The notes beneath the pieces are model-generated. The model saw nothing but the letters and a program-made list of their open reading frames with translations, did no database searches and was not told where the DNA came from. This document shows positions 6,986 through 15,778 of a stretch of DNA of 24,319 nt, piece after piece. A program made the position numbers and the translations under genes. The stretch comes from Hyphomicrobiales bacterium (GTDB taxonomy: Bacteria; Pseudomonadota; Alphaproteobacteria; Rhizobiales; Aestuariivirgaceae): the NCBI GenBank assembly GCA_013002595.1, contig JABDJG010000015.1:1-24319 (forward strand). Direction: 5' to 3'. The number at the start of each line of letters is the position of its first letter. The first letter of the stretch is position 1.

Positions 6986-7836
6986 GCACTGGCGATCTAG
7001 CCGAAGTTACCCGCCAGGTCCGCGCGGCGAGCACGTCTTTTTATGGCGCAATGCGTATCCTCGACAAGCCGCGGCGCGAAGCAATATTCGCCATCTATGC
7101 ATTCTGTCGGGCGGTGGACGATATCGCAGACGATGAAGACGTGGCAGCAGGAGAGCGCGGTGCCCGGTTGAATCAATGGCGGCGTGACATTGCGCAGCTT
7201 TTCTCGGGCAATCCGTCCACAACGATCACCCGGTCGCTGGCCAATCCGATCTCCACATTCAATTTGAAGCGGGACGACTTTATTGCGGTTATCGACGGCA
7301 TGCAAATGGATGCCGACGGCCCGATCGTGGCGCCGCCTGCGGCGGTACTCGATCTGTATTGCGACCGGGTAGCATCGGCCGTTGGCCGGTTGTGCGTGTG
7401 CATTTTTGGCGAACCGGGACCAGATGGCATCGCCGTTGCAAGGCATCTGGGGCGGGCATTGCAGCTCACCAACATCCTGCGTGACGTCGATGAAGATGCG
7501 CGGATCGGCCGTCTCTATTTGCCCCGTGAATTGCTGGACAAGCATGGCATCGCCTTTACCGATCCGATGAAAGTCATGCCTCATGCTGCCTACCCTGACC
7601 TGTGGCGCGAGATGGCCGGACAAGCGTCCAAGGCATTTGAGAATGCCGAGGCTGCATTGAAGAGCTGCAATCGGCGGAAAATGCGGCCAGCCCGCATCAT
7701 GCTCGAGGTCTATCGCCGCAATCTGATGCGCATGATGGCGCTCAGCGACGATGATCTGGCCAATCCTGATTTCAGCAAACGGCTGGTCGGCAGGGCAGAG
7801 AAAATCATGATCGCGCTGCGGCATGCTATCTTCTAA
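6982..7836 (+). CDS. hpnD: Presqualene diphosphate synthase HpnD
   Basis: A 284-residue squalene/phytoene synthase family enzyme. HpnD joins two farnesyl diphosphates into presqualene diphosphate, the substrate of HpnC. STSFYGAMRIL (17-27), the first Asp motif DDIAD (46-50), YCDRVASAVGR (126-136) and the second Asp motif in NILRDVDEDARIGRLYLP (164-181) are all present and intact. The GTG start at 6982 forms a GTGA overlap with the dxs stop, so translation is probably coupled to dxs. No better start lies downstream, because SFYGAM must be included. HpnE follows after 6 bp. Confidence 0.95.
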   Translation: MSTGDLAEVTRQVRAASTSFYGAMRILDKPRREAIFAIYAFCRAVDDIADDEDVAAGERGARLNQWRRDIAQLFSGNPSTTITRSLANPISTFNLKRDDFIAVIDGMQMDADGPIVAPPAAVLDLYCDRVASAVGRLCVCIFGEPGPDGIAVARHLGRALQLTNILRDVDEDARIGRLYLPRELLDKHGIAFTDPMKVMPHAAYPDLWREMAGQASKAFENAEAALKSCNRRKMRPARIMLEVYRRNLMRMMALSDDDLANPDFSKRLVGRAEKIMIALRHAIF

Positions 7837-7842
7837 GAATTG

Positions 7843-9099
7843 ATGAGCAAAGTTCATGTCATAGGTGCCGGCCTGGCCGGCCTGTCGGCGGCTGTGCAGC
7901 TGGTGCAGGCCGGCGCATCGGTTGTTCTCCATGAGCAGGCCGGTCACGCTGGCGGGCGGACACGCTCGTTCCATGATGCAACCCTTGATGCCGTGATCGA
8001 CAACGGCAACCATCTTTTGTTGTCCGGAAACACCTCGGCGTTGAACTTCCTGACTGTTATCGGTGCGCGCGGCCGCCTGACCGGCCCGAGAGGCGCGCGT
8101 TTCGACTTTTTCGATCTTGAAACGTCAGATCGCTGGAATGTCGATCTGACCAGAGGGCCGGTGCCGTTATGGGTGCTCTACAAGGACCGCCGGGTGCCGG
8201 GCACCAATATGACCGACTATCTGAAGGGGCTGAAGCTTTTGACCGCCGGCAACCGCTCGGTGGCGGCCCTGTTCGGCGACCAGGGGCAGATCTACAGGCG
8301 GTTCTGGGAACCGTTTTCCGTGGCGGTGCTCAATACGCCTGCCGATGTTGCCGCAGCACGCCTGTTGATGCCGGTGATCCGCGAAACCCTGGCAAAGGGC
8401 GCGGATGCCTCAAAGCCGCTGATTGCTAAGAACGGATTGTCGGATAGTTTCGTCGATCCGGCGCTGAATTGGCTGGAACGACACGGCGCTGAAATTCGGT
8501 TCAATGCTCGGGTTGACAAGATCGTTCGCGATGACCGCAAGGTAACGGCACTGGCCAGCGATACCGGAATGGAAATTGTTGGGCGCGATGACGGCGTTGT
8601 GCTTGCCGTGCCACCGTGGGCTGCAGCGGCGCTGATCGACGGGGTCGCCATGCCTAACAAGTTCGCCCCGATCGTCAATGTTCATTTCAAGCTTGAAACG
8701 GCAGAACTGCCGGGCATGACGTCGCCACTGCTTGGCATGGTAGGTTCGGTCTCGCATTGGATATTCAAGCGTGACAACGTTGTTTCCGTCACGATCAGTG
8801 CGGCGGACGATCTGGCGCGGCTGCCCAATGATGAAATCGCGAAAACCGTGTGGAACGAAGTCCGCCAGGCGATCGGCCTGGACGGCAGTGCCCAACCGCC
8901 GGTACGGGTTATCAAGGAACGCCGGGCAACGTTCGTTGCAACGCCAGATCAGCTGGCCCGGCGCCCGGCAAGCCGCACTGATGCCAGCAACCTTGCCCTA
9001 GCGGGAGATTGGGTTGATACTGGGCTTCCTGCCACCATCGAGGGTGCGATTCGATCAGGTGAACTTGCCGCCGGAACCCTACGGAAGCTCACTGCTTGA
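7843..9099 (+). CDS. hpnE: Hydroxysqualene dehydroxylase HpnE
   Basis: A 418-residue FAD-dependent amine oxidase/phytoene desaturase-like protein. HpnE reduces hydroxysqualene to squalene, closing the HpnD-HpnC-HpnE route. The N-terminal dinucleotide-binding motif GAGLAGLSAA (8-17), GGRTRS (37-42) and DNGNHLLL (53-60) are visible. The C-terminal FAD segment LAGDWVDTGLPATIEGAIRSG lies at about 386-406. Start ATG 7843 is preferred over the adjacent in-frame TTG 7840. It belongs to the dxs-hpnD-hpnE unit, with only 6 bp after hpnD. The stop codon overlaps a perfect TTGACA (9096-9101), possibly part of a promoter for shc. Confidence 0.94.
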   Translation: MSKVHVIGAGLAGLSAAVQLVQAGASVVLHEQAGHAGGRTRSFHDATLDAVIDNGNHLLLSGNTSALNFLTVIGARGRLTGPRGARFDFFDLETSDRWNVDLTRGPVPLWVLYKDRRVPGTNMTDYLKGLKLLTAGNRSVAALFGDQGQIYRRFWEPFSVAVLNTPADVAAARLLMPVIRETLAKGADASKPLIAKNGLSDSFVDPALNWLERHGAEIRFNARVDKIVRDDRKVTALASDTGMEIVGRDDGVVLAVPPWAAAALIDGVAMPNKFAPIVNVHFKLETAELPGMTSPLLGMVGSVSHWIFKRDNVVSVTISAADDLARLPNDEIAKTVWNEVRQAIGLDGSAQPPVRVIKERRATFVATPDQLARRPASRTDASNLALAGDWVDTGLPATIEGAIRSGELAAGTLRKLTA

Positions 9100-9123
9100 C
9101 ACCCATTAGTGAATATGTACGTG
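9096..9123 (+). promoter_or_regulatory. Candidate internal promoter before shc
   Basis: A consensus -35 TTGACA (9096-9101) overlaps the hpnE stop. The best -10 at a 16-bp spacer is TACGTG (9118-9123), which is poor. The rest of the 93-bp gap holds a small AT-rich inverted repeat, AATTTT-TGC-AAAATT (9159-9173), shortly before the shc start. Read-through from hpnE is equally possible. Confidence 0.25.
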
Positions 9124-9192
9124 TACTAAGTCATCGTAGAATACAGTCCTGTTGCCGCAATTTTTGCAAAATTCCATCGGATAGACCCTTCC

Positions 9193-11175
9193 ATGACTGC
9201 TGAGATACATGAACTGCGCCCCGGCAGTGGAGGCCCTAGCCATCTGCCGGACGAAGCAAGTGACGCGGCTGCTGATGCGGCCGGTCACCTTCTGGAGTTG
9301 CAGCAGGCAGACGGGCATATCGTTTACGAGCTGGAAGCCGATTCAACGATCCCGTCGGAGTACATCCTGCTCAATCATTTTCTCGGCGATCCTGAGCCTG
9401 AGATCGAAGCCAGGCTGGTTGCGCACATTCGATCTTTACAGAATGAAGGTCACGGCGGCTGGCCGCTGTTTTATGGCGGTGGCTTCAACATATCCGCATC
9501 TGTGAAGGCCTATTATGCCTTGAAAATGGTCGGTGATGACCCGGCTTTGCCACATATGGTGCGGGCGCGCGAGGCGATTTTGGCGCATGGTGGTGCAGAG
9601 ACATCGAACGTGTTTACCCGCTATTGTCTGGCACTTTTTGGGCAGGTTCCCTGGGACGCCGTTCCGGTCATGCCAACGGAACTGATGCTGATGCCCAAAT
9701 GGTTCCCGGTCAACATGTGGAAGTTTGCCTATTGGTCACGTGTGGTGATCGCGCCGTTGCTCATTCTGGCAGCCTTGAAGCCGGTTGCCAAAAACCCCAA
9801 CCAGACCGATTGCCAGGAACTGTTCGTCACGCCGCCCTCGCAGATCACCCATTGGCTGATCAATCCAACCGGTTCGCGATGGGGTGAGTTTTTCCTGATA
9901 CTTGACCGTTTCCTGAGGCCGATTGAAAAGCATGTGTTTCCGCGCCTCAGATGGCGCAACCAGGCGATAAGCAAGGCAGTCGAGTTCATCACCGAGCGGC
10001 TCAATGGTGAAGATGGCCTGGGCGCGATATTCCCGGCCATCGCAAACAGCGTCATGGCATTTGATGCGCTGGGACTATCACACGACAGCAAGGAGTTTTC
10101 GACTGCAAGGACTGCAATTCGCAATCTGCTGATCGAGACAAGCGACAAGAGCGAGGGCCGGTCCTACTATTGTCAGCCGTGCGTGTCGCCGATCTGGGAT
10201 ACATCGCTGGCCGGCCACGCACTGCTGGAGGCAGGAGTGGAACCTGACGATGAACGCCTGATTGCGGCCTGTGACTGGCTGGCGGAAAACCAGATCACTG
10301 AGGTAAAGGGCGATTACTCGGTCAATGCACCGGATCTGGCGCCAGGTGGATGGGCCTTTCAGTATCGCAACGATCATTACCCGGACGTCGATGATACCGC
10401 GGTTGTCGGTGCCCTGCTTCACCGGGTCAATCCAACCCGTTATGCCAAGGAGATTTCCCGGGCTGCGGTCTGGGTCGAAGGCATGCAGAGCTCGAATGGC
10501 GGCTGGGGCGCCTTTGATATCGATAACAACGCCTCGGTGCTCAATTCAATTCCGTTTGCCGATCACGGTGCACTGCTCGACCCGCCAACCGTCGATGTAA
10601 CAGCCCGCTGCCTTTCCTTCCTGGCTCAGCTTGGGTACCCGCAAAGTCATCAGGTTATGCGACACGGCATCGAATTCATCGAACAGGAGCAGGAGCCGGA
10701 TGGCTCGTGGTATGGCCGCTGGGGCACCAATTATGTCTACGGCACCTGGTCGGCGCTAACGGCCCTCAATGCATGTGGTGTCGACATGAGCGAGCCGTTC
10801 GTGCGCAGGGCCGTCGACTGGCTAAAGGTTCACCAGCGTGAAGACGGCGGCTGGGGCGAGGACGGTGCAACCTACTGGCAAGAGCGGCGTTACGAGTGCA
10901 AGGCCTCGACACCGTCGCAAACCGCCTGGGCCGTTCTGGCCCTGATGGCCGCCGGTGAAGTGGAAGACCCGGCCGTTTCAAGCGGCATCAGGCATCTGGT
11001 GGATGCGCCGCGCGAAGACGGCAAGTGGCAAGAACCCTGGTACACCGCGGTCGGTTTTCCACGGGTGTTCTATCTGCGATACCATGGCTATTCGGCCTAT
11101 TTCCCAACGTGGGCGCTCGGCCGCTATGGCCGGCTCATGAAGAGCAATTCACGCGAAGTGCAATGGGGGCTATAG
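9193..11175 (+). CDS. shc: Squalene-hopene cyclase
   Basis: A 660-residue monotopic membrane cyclase that turns squalene into hopene and hopanol, the committed step of hopanoid biosynthesis. The catalytic acid motif DVDDTA is at 398-403. QW-type repeats are recognisable as GGW (88-90), GGWAFQ (385-390), SSNGGWGAFD, EPDGSWYGRWG, REDGGWGED and REDGKW, the usual distribution along the two alpha/alpha barrels. The N-terminus with the HIVYELEADSTIPSEY segment (42-57) is typical of proteobacterial Shc. The ATG at 9193 is supported by the family-like position of that segment, although the ribosome site is weak. The last 13 bp overlap the start of hpnG in another frame. The gene is also called hpnF. 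Confidence 0.97.
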   Translation: MTAEIHELRPGSGGPSHLPDEASDAAADAAGHLLELQQADGHIVYELEADSTIPSEYILLNHFLGDPEPEIEARLVAHIRSLQNEGHGGWPLFYGGGFNISASVKAYYALKMVGDDPALPHMVRAREAILAHGGAETSNVFTRYCLALFGQVPWDAVPVMPTELMLMPKWFPVNMWKFAYWSRVVIAPLLILAALKPVAKNPNQTDCQELFVTPPSQITHWLINPTGSRWGEFFLILDRFLRPIEKHVFPRLRWRNQAISKAVEFITERLNGEDGLGAIFPAIANSVMAFDALGLSHDSKEFSTARTAIRNLLIETSDKSEGRSYYCQPCVSPIWDTSLAGHALLEAGVEPDDERLIAACDWLAENQITEVKGDYSVNAPDLAPGGWAFQYRNDHYPDVDDTAVVGALLHRVNPTRYAKEISRAAVWVEGMQSSNGGWGAFDIDNNASVLNSIPFADHGALLDPPTVDVTARCLSFLAQLGYPQSHQVMRHGIEFIEQEQEPDGSWYGRWGTNYVYGTWSALTALNACGVDMSEPFVRRAVDWLKVHQREDGGWGEDGATYWQERRYECKASTPSQTAWAVLALMAAGEVEDPAVSSGIRHLVDAPREDGKWQEPWYTAVGFPRVFYLRYHGYSAYFPTWALGRYGRLMKSNSREVQWGL

Positions 11176-11918
11176 CCAACCCCGGTATTGTCACAGGCTT
11201 GCATGCCGAAGTTGCGCTGATCCGCAAGCTGTCTGCCAGCAATCAATCGGAACCATTGATCTCCTGTCACGGGCCAGGTCCTGAAGCGGCTCGCCGGTCT
11301 GCAAATGAGCTGATCAGCAAGGGCGTTGGCGGGTTGATCAGCTTCGGGTTCGCCGGCGGACTTGATGAACGTCTTGCAGCTGGCACAGTTGTGCTGGCAA
11401 CGGAAATTCGCGCCGGCCGCTACGATTACACCCGATCAACCGATCAGTGGCGCGATGCGGTACTCAATACTGTAAATTGGAGCCGCCCGCCGATTGAAGA
11501 GCCTATTGCCGCTGTGGACAAGATCGTCAGTGAAGCCAGTGACAAGAACCGGCTGCGTTATCAGACCGATGCAGTTGCCGCCGATATGGAAAGCTTTGCG
11601 GTTGGCCGCGCCGCGCACCAAGCCGGTCTGCCCTTCATCGCGGTGCGGGCGATTTCCGACCCCGCCCTTCAGTCGCTACCGATTATGGCACTTGATGCCG
11701 TCGATGCTGACGGCAAACTCAGGCCGGGGCGTATTCTGTGGTCGTTGATCCGCCACCCCGGACAATTGCGTGAACTCGTCCGGCTGGCTGACAACACGCG
11801 TGCTGCCGCTGACGCGTTGAGCGAGGTTGTCCGCCAAGTCGCGCCACATTTTTGTCTACCTGATTTTCGACGTCAGATTATTCGGCAGCTGCGCGAGGTG
11901 GGCGATCCTCTTTCATAG
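11163..11918 (+). CDS. hpnG: Hopanoid-associated phosphorylase HpnG
   Basis: A 251-residue member of the nucleoside phosphorylase/MTA-nucleosidase superfamily. In hopanoid side-chain synthesis HpnG removes adenine from adenosylhopane, the HpnH product, to give a ribosylhopane-type intermediate. GIVTGL (8-13), FGFAGGLD (61-68), AADMESFAV (139-147, with base-side Glu143) and RAISDPA (162-168, Asp166) are the family landmarks. The frame is open further upstream to 11025, but that part lies inside shc and is not HpnG-like. ATG 11163 puts the GIVTGL strand at the normal N-terminal place and overlaps the shc end by 13 bp. The 3' end overlaps the convergent hpnH by 41 bp. Confidence 0.92.
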   Translation: MGAIANPGIVTGLHAEVALIRKLSASNQSEPLISCHGPGPEAARRSANELISKGVGGLISFGFAGGLDERLAAGTVVLATEIRAGRYDYTRSTDQWRDAVLNTVNWSRPPIEEPIAAVDKIVSEASDKNRLRYQTDAVAADMESFAVGRAAHQAGLPFIAVRAISDPALQSLPIMALDAVDADGKLRPGRILWSLIRHPGQLRELVRLADNTRAAADALSEVVRQVAPHFCLPDFRRQIIRQLREVGDPLS

Positions 11919-13011
11919 CTTCGCTGACGTGCTCTTCGAACACATAATCCGCCGGGCGCTGGTTTGACAGATCGATGTCGGGCGCCATCGGACCCTCGGT
12001 ATCAACACCACGCATAAACACTTTCAGCGCCTTGAGAGGGTGCTTGACGGTATCGGCGACGGCTGTCGGCTCATAACCGCAGTGTACCATGCAGTTGGCG
12101 CATTTTTCATATTTGCCGGTGCCGTAGCTGTCCCAGTCAGTGGTTTCCATGAGCTCCTTGAAGGTCTTTACATAACCTTCGCCAACCAGATAACACGGCT
12201 TTTGCCAGCCGAAGATATTTCGCGTCGGATTGCCCCATGGGGTGCACTCGTAGTTCTGGTTGCCGGCCAGGAAATCCAGATAGAGCGTGGACTGGTTGAA
12301 CTGCCATTTGCGGCCGTTTTCACGGCCAAGACGGAACACTTCGCGGAAGATGCTCTTGGTCTGCTGGCGCGACAGGAAGTGATCCTGTGCCGGTGCGCGC
12401 TCGTAGGCATAGCCGGGCGAAATGGTGATGCTTTCGACACCCAGCGTTGAAACATAGTCGAAGAAATCAGCGATATGAGCCGGTACCGCGTTGTTGAACA
12501 AGGTACAGTTGACCGTCACCCGAAAGCCGCGATCGACGGCCTGTTTGATCGCCTCGACGGCTTTGACAAAAACACCCTTCTGGTCGACCGCTTTGTCATG
12601 CTCATCCTCCAGACCATCCAGGTGGATGGAGAATGTCAGATACGGCGATGGCTTGAACAGGTCCATCTTCTTTTTCAACAACAAGGCATTGGTGCACAGG
12701 TAGACGAACTTTTTACGCGCCACGATACCTTCAACGATCTCGGCCATTTCCCGGTGGATCAACGGTTCACCGCCCGGGATGGAGACAATCGGGGCGCCAC
12801 ATTCATCAACGGCCTCAAGGCACTGCTCGAGTGACAGACGGCGGTCGAGAATCGGCTTTGGATAATCGATCTTGCCACAGCCCGGGCAAGCCAGATTGCA
12901 GCGGAACAGCGGCTCCAGCATCAGAACAAGTGGATACTTGTCCCGGCCGAGAAGCTTTTGCTTCATGATGTAGCTGCCAACGCGCAATTGCTGAATAAAC
13001 GGTACTGCCAC
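11878..13011 (-). CDS. hpnH: Adenosylhopane synthase HpnH (radical SAM)
   Basis: A 377-residue radical SAM enzyme that attaches a 5'-deoxyadenosyl group to the hopane skeleton to form adenosylhopane, the first step of extended C35 hopanoids. The 4Fe-4S cluster cysteines are C38, C42 and C45 in FRCNLACPGCGK. IPGGEPL (78-84) is the SAM-contacting GGE-type motif. The C-terminal half carries more cysteines (KCANCMVHCGYEP), as in HpnH proteins. The start is GTG 13011: MAVPFIQQLRVGSY is the conserved beginning of the family, and GAGAGG lies upstream. It is the last gene of the hpnO-hpnN-hpnH unit, 103 bp after hpnN. It converges on hpnG rather than following it. Confidence 0.95.
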   Translation of the reverse strand: MAVPFIQQLRVGSYIMKQKLLGRDKYPLVLMLEPLFRCNLACPGCGKIDYPKPILDRRLSLEQCLEAVDECGAPIVSIPGGEPLIHREMAEIVEGIVARKKFVYLCTNALLLKKKMDLFKPSPYLTFSIHLDGLEDEHDKAVDQKGVFVKAVEAIKQAVDRGFRVTVNCTLFNNAVPAHIADFFDYVSTLGVESITISPGYAYERAPAQDHFLSRQQTKSIFREVFRLGRENGRKWQFNQSTLYLDFLAGNQNYECTPWGNPTRNIFGWQKPCYLVGEGYVKTFKELMETTDWDSYGTGKYEKCANCMVHCGYEPTAVADTVKHPLKALKVFMRGVDTEGPMAPDIDLSNQRPADYVFEEHVSEAMKEDRPPRAAAE

Positions 13012-13067
13012 TGGTGTTTTGCCTCTCAGGTCCGAAACGAGCGCATGCCGTGCGCAAATTTGTACGC

Positions 13068-13122
13068 ACCGTTAAGCCGGTGCTGCCTGTGGGTCAAGCC
13101 CACGAACGATCAACTTAACGGT
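13068..13122 (-). repeat. Stem-loop between hpnN and hpnH
   Basis: ACCGTTAAG (13068-13076) and CTTAACGGT (13114-13122) are perfect 9-bp arms. An inner hairpin, GTGGG-TCAAG-CCCAC, sits at 13089-13103. One arm contains the hpnN stop codon. There is no T-run after it on the minus strand, so it is more likely an RNA-stability or processing element than a full terminator. Confidence 0.5.
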
Positions 13123-15778
13123 GATCCTGCAGATTATGCCGACCAATCGTCCAACTGATGAGCTGTGGTAGCACAATCAAGGTGCAGATCAGTGAGATAA
13201 AAATCGCGACGGTCAGGAGTTCGCCCATGCTCGACATGCCCAGATGCGGCGACAACCAGAGCGTTCCGAACGATCCAATCGTGGTAAGAGCGGATATCAA
13301 CACGGCGCGCGGCGTCGACGTGATCGTGACGTCATGGTTACCCCTGTCCTCGCGGGCCCGCATGACATAATGAATACTGCTGTCCACACCAAGGCCAAGG
13401 AGCAGCGGCAGAACGATCACATTGGCAAAATTGAACGGCGACTCAAACAGCACCGTATAGCCGCACAACAAGAGCGCAGCCAGCGCGATGGGTGCAATTA
13501 TCAAGAGCACATCCACCGGGCGCCGCAGGATTGGCAACAGCACCAACACGACCAAGCCAAGGGCCGACAGTGATGCAATCATGATCGCGGCCGATACCAC
13601 ATCTGCCCCGCCAGTGATTTCAACCGGCGCCCCGGTTGCCTTGCTTGTGACCGAACGGACCTGGCTGGCAAAGATGCGTAAGTTCTTTTCATCGCCCAGG
13701 TCGTCCCGCGGCGTCACTTCAAGGCGCCAACGGCCATCTGCGGCGATGTAGCGTGAACGAATCTGCGGATCGAGCGTATCGATACCGATCGGCTCGGCTT
13801 CGGCAAGGCGCGACATGCGCTCGATCATCTCCGGCAGCCTGGCAAACATCGCTTGTTCCAGCCGGCCAAGGCGCGCATTATCCAGCGGTTCTGGATCGTC
13901 CAAACGGTTCAGGCTGTCGAGCAAGACAGTTGCAGCAATTCTGGTGGTGGCCTCGGTCGCTTCGGCATTTTTGATGCTCTCGATCTGGCGCTTCAACTTG
14001 TCAAAATTGGCCCGCAAAGTGGCTGCATTGGTTGGCGGCACCGGATTGGCGCGGGCTGGTATTGCACCTTTGAGCGCGCGCAGAACAGCCAGCTTGACGG
14101 GCTGGTCATCTGGCAGCAGGTCAGAGACCGAACGTACCGATTTGACGCTTGGCAACGCCAGCAACGATTTTGCAAGCGTGTGTGCTTCTGTCTGGTCGTC
14201 GGCCAGCACCTGGACGGCGTAAACGGTTCCAGGTTCCTTTTTCAGCAAGTCCTTGAAAGCACTCACCGCCGCGGAGTTGGGGTCCTTCAGGTTGATCGGA
14301 TCACCATCGAACACGACCGATGGCACAACAAATGCCGCCGCCGCGCTGGCCGCAAATACAATCACAGTGACCGCAATGCGTGGAAGCGAGCGTCGTGCCG
14401 GTTCAGAAGCCGAGACCGCCCAAAGCGGCACGGTGTTACGATGCCAGGCGGCCGGGCGCGGAATGATGCTCAAGACTGCAGGTATGAGGGTCAGGCTAGC
14501 TACAAATGCAACCACAATACCGCCGGCAGCAATAATGCCCAGTTGTGCCATACCAACGAAATCGGTCGGGGTGAACGCCAGGAACGCCATCGATGTGGTC
14601 AATGTGCATACACCCAGCGCAGGACCGGTGCCGGATGCACTGGCGACGATAGCAGCAATCCGGCCGGTACCCTCGCGCGCCAATTCTGCATACCGCAACA
14701 GGATATGGATCGCGTAGTCGACACCAAGACCAATGAACAAGACGGCGAATGCCACCGAGATCATGTTCAGGTGGCCAACGGTAGCGGTGGCAAAGCCGGC
14801 AGTGACCATGAACCCGAGCACCAACATGGCAAGAGCCGGCACAATCAGCCGAAGAGCCGGCAAGCCAAAGCCGATCACCGTAACCACCAGACAGAACGAG
14901 GCGAGCCCGGCGACCGATGCACCTCGTATCACCGCCTCGAACTCTTCAGCATTTACCGCAGCTTCGCCGGTCAAGCGGGCAGTGACACGGCCCGATCGCT
15001 CGATCTCGGGATCGGCCACGATATGGCGCGCCTCGCGCATGGCAGCTTCGGCCGGATCAAGTTGGGAAAAGTCCAGACGCGGTTTGACAACCACATACCA
15101 ACGGCTGTCGCCGGCTTTGGCAGCACCGCCGAGTTTGCTCCAGTCGAGCGGTTGCGGCTGGCCTGACAATTCAGCAGTCGCGGTGCGCGCCATCTCACTC
15201 AGCAGCGGTTCCAGCGACTTTGGTAGCGCACCAGCCTTGGCTGCCTGCTCCAGATTGTCAAATAGAGCTGTCAGTCCAATCAGGTTTGGCCTTTCGGCAA
15301 GGGTCTTGAACAAGGGGGCAGCCTGGCCGATCTCGGCAACAGCATTGCGAACTTCATCGGTCGATCGATAAAGCAGACCGTAAGTGTCGAAGAACCGGCT
15401 GGTACCCGGCGAATAGACGTTCTGAAACAAGTCAGGCCGGGCGGCGAATGATTGTGCCAGTGAACGGGCTGCTTCGCGGCCGAGTTCGGGTTGCTTGCTG
15501 TCGACGACAACGACAAATGTTGTGTCAAGTTCAGGAAACGTTCGTGTGTAATCGGCAAAAGCCTTGCGGAAATCAAGGGTCCGCGAAATCATCTGGCCGG
15601 GGTCCGTGTTGACTTCAAGCCGGGCGATTGCATAAGCAAGCGCAATCGAAGCGATCAGCACATATGCCGCAATGACCCAGCTCGCGCGGCGGGCAGAAGC
15701 ATACGCCACCCGGCCAAATATATTGACCTGGTCTCGTTGCAAGCCTGGAGGCGAGAACGCCGGCCCTGGTCGTGTCAT
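13115..15778 (-). CDS. hpnN: Hopanoid transporter HpnN (RND/MMPL)
   Basis: An 887-residue inner-membrane RND-superfamily protein with two MMPL-type halves. HpnN shuttles hopanoids from the inner to the outer membrane. A first membrane helix lies near residues 33-53, followed by a large periplasmic loop. A block of helices spans about 285-440 with GLGVDYAIH (350-358). A second periplasmic domain follows, then a second block with GLGVDSSIH (about 795-803). The twin GLGVD motifs mark the internal duplication. The start ATG forms an ATGA overlap with the hpnO stop (15775-15778), implying coupled translation. The combination of HpnO, HpnN and HpnH in one unit makes the assignment to HpnN rather than another MMPL exporter secure. 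Confidence 0.94.
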   Translation of the reverse strand: MTRPGPAFSPPGLQRDQVNIFGRVAYASARRASWVIAAYVLIASIALAYAIARLEVNTDPGQMISRTLDFRKAFADYTRTFPELDTTFVVVVDSKQPELGREAARSLAQSFAARPDLFQNVYSPGTSRFFDTYGLLYRSTDEVRNAVAEIGQAAPLFKTLAERPNLIGLTALFDNLEQAAKAGALPKSLEPLLSEMARTATAELSGQPQPLDWSKLGGAAKAGDSRWYVVVKPRLDFSQLDPAEAAMREARHIVADPEIERSGRVTARLTGEAAVNAEEFEAVIRGASVAGLASFCLVVTVIGFGLPALRLIVPALAMLVLGFMVTAGFATATVGHLNMISVAFAVLFIGLGVDYAIHILLRYAELAREGTGRIAAIVASASGTGPALGVCTLTTSMAFLAFTPTDFVGMAQLGIIAAGGIVVAFVASLTLIPAVLSIIPRPAAWHRNTVPLWAVSASEPARRSLPRIAVTVIVFAASAAAAFVVPSVVFDGDPINLKDPNSAAVSAFKDLLKKEPGTVYAVQVLADDQTEAHTLAKSLLALPSVKSVRSVSDLLPDDQPVKLAVLRALKGAIPARANPVPPTNAATLRANFDKLKRQIESIKNAEATEATTRIAATVLLDSLNRLDDPEPLDNARLGRLEQAMFARLPEMIERMSRLAEAEPIGIDTLDPQIRSRYIAADGRWRLEVTPRDDLGDEKNLRIFASQVRSVTSKATGAPVEITGGADVVSAAIMIASLSALGLVVLVLLPILRRPVDVLLIIAPIALAALLLCGYTVLFESPFNFANVIVLPLLLGLGVDSSIHYVMRAREDRGNHDVTITSTPRAVLISALTTIGSFGTLWLSPHLGMSSMGELLTVAIFISLICTLIVLPQLISWTIGRHNLQDHR

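Noticed and set aside
6997..8013. Open frame of 338 residues antisense to hpnD/hpnE
   Set aside because: It spans the junction of two well-supported genes on the other strand and has no recognisable protein features.
11025..11162. Upstream extension of hpnG
   Set aside because: This part lies inside shc and does not resemble HpnG. ATG 11163 gives the normal N-terminus.
13853..15166. Long open frame (437 residues) antisense to hpnN
   Set aside because: It is rich in Arg, Gln, His and Gly with no domain character, no ribosome site, and lies wholly inside hpnN. It is a mirror of high-GC codon use.
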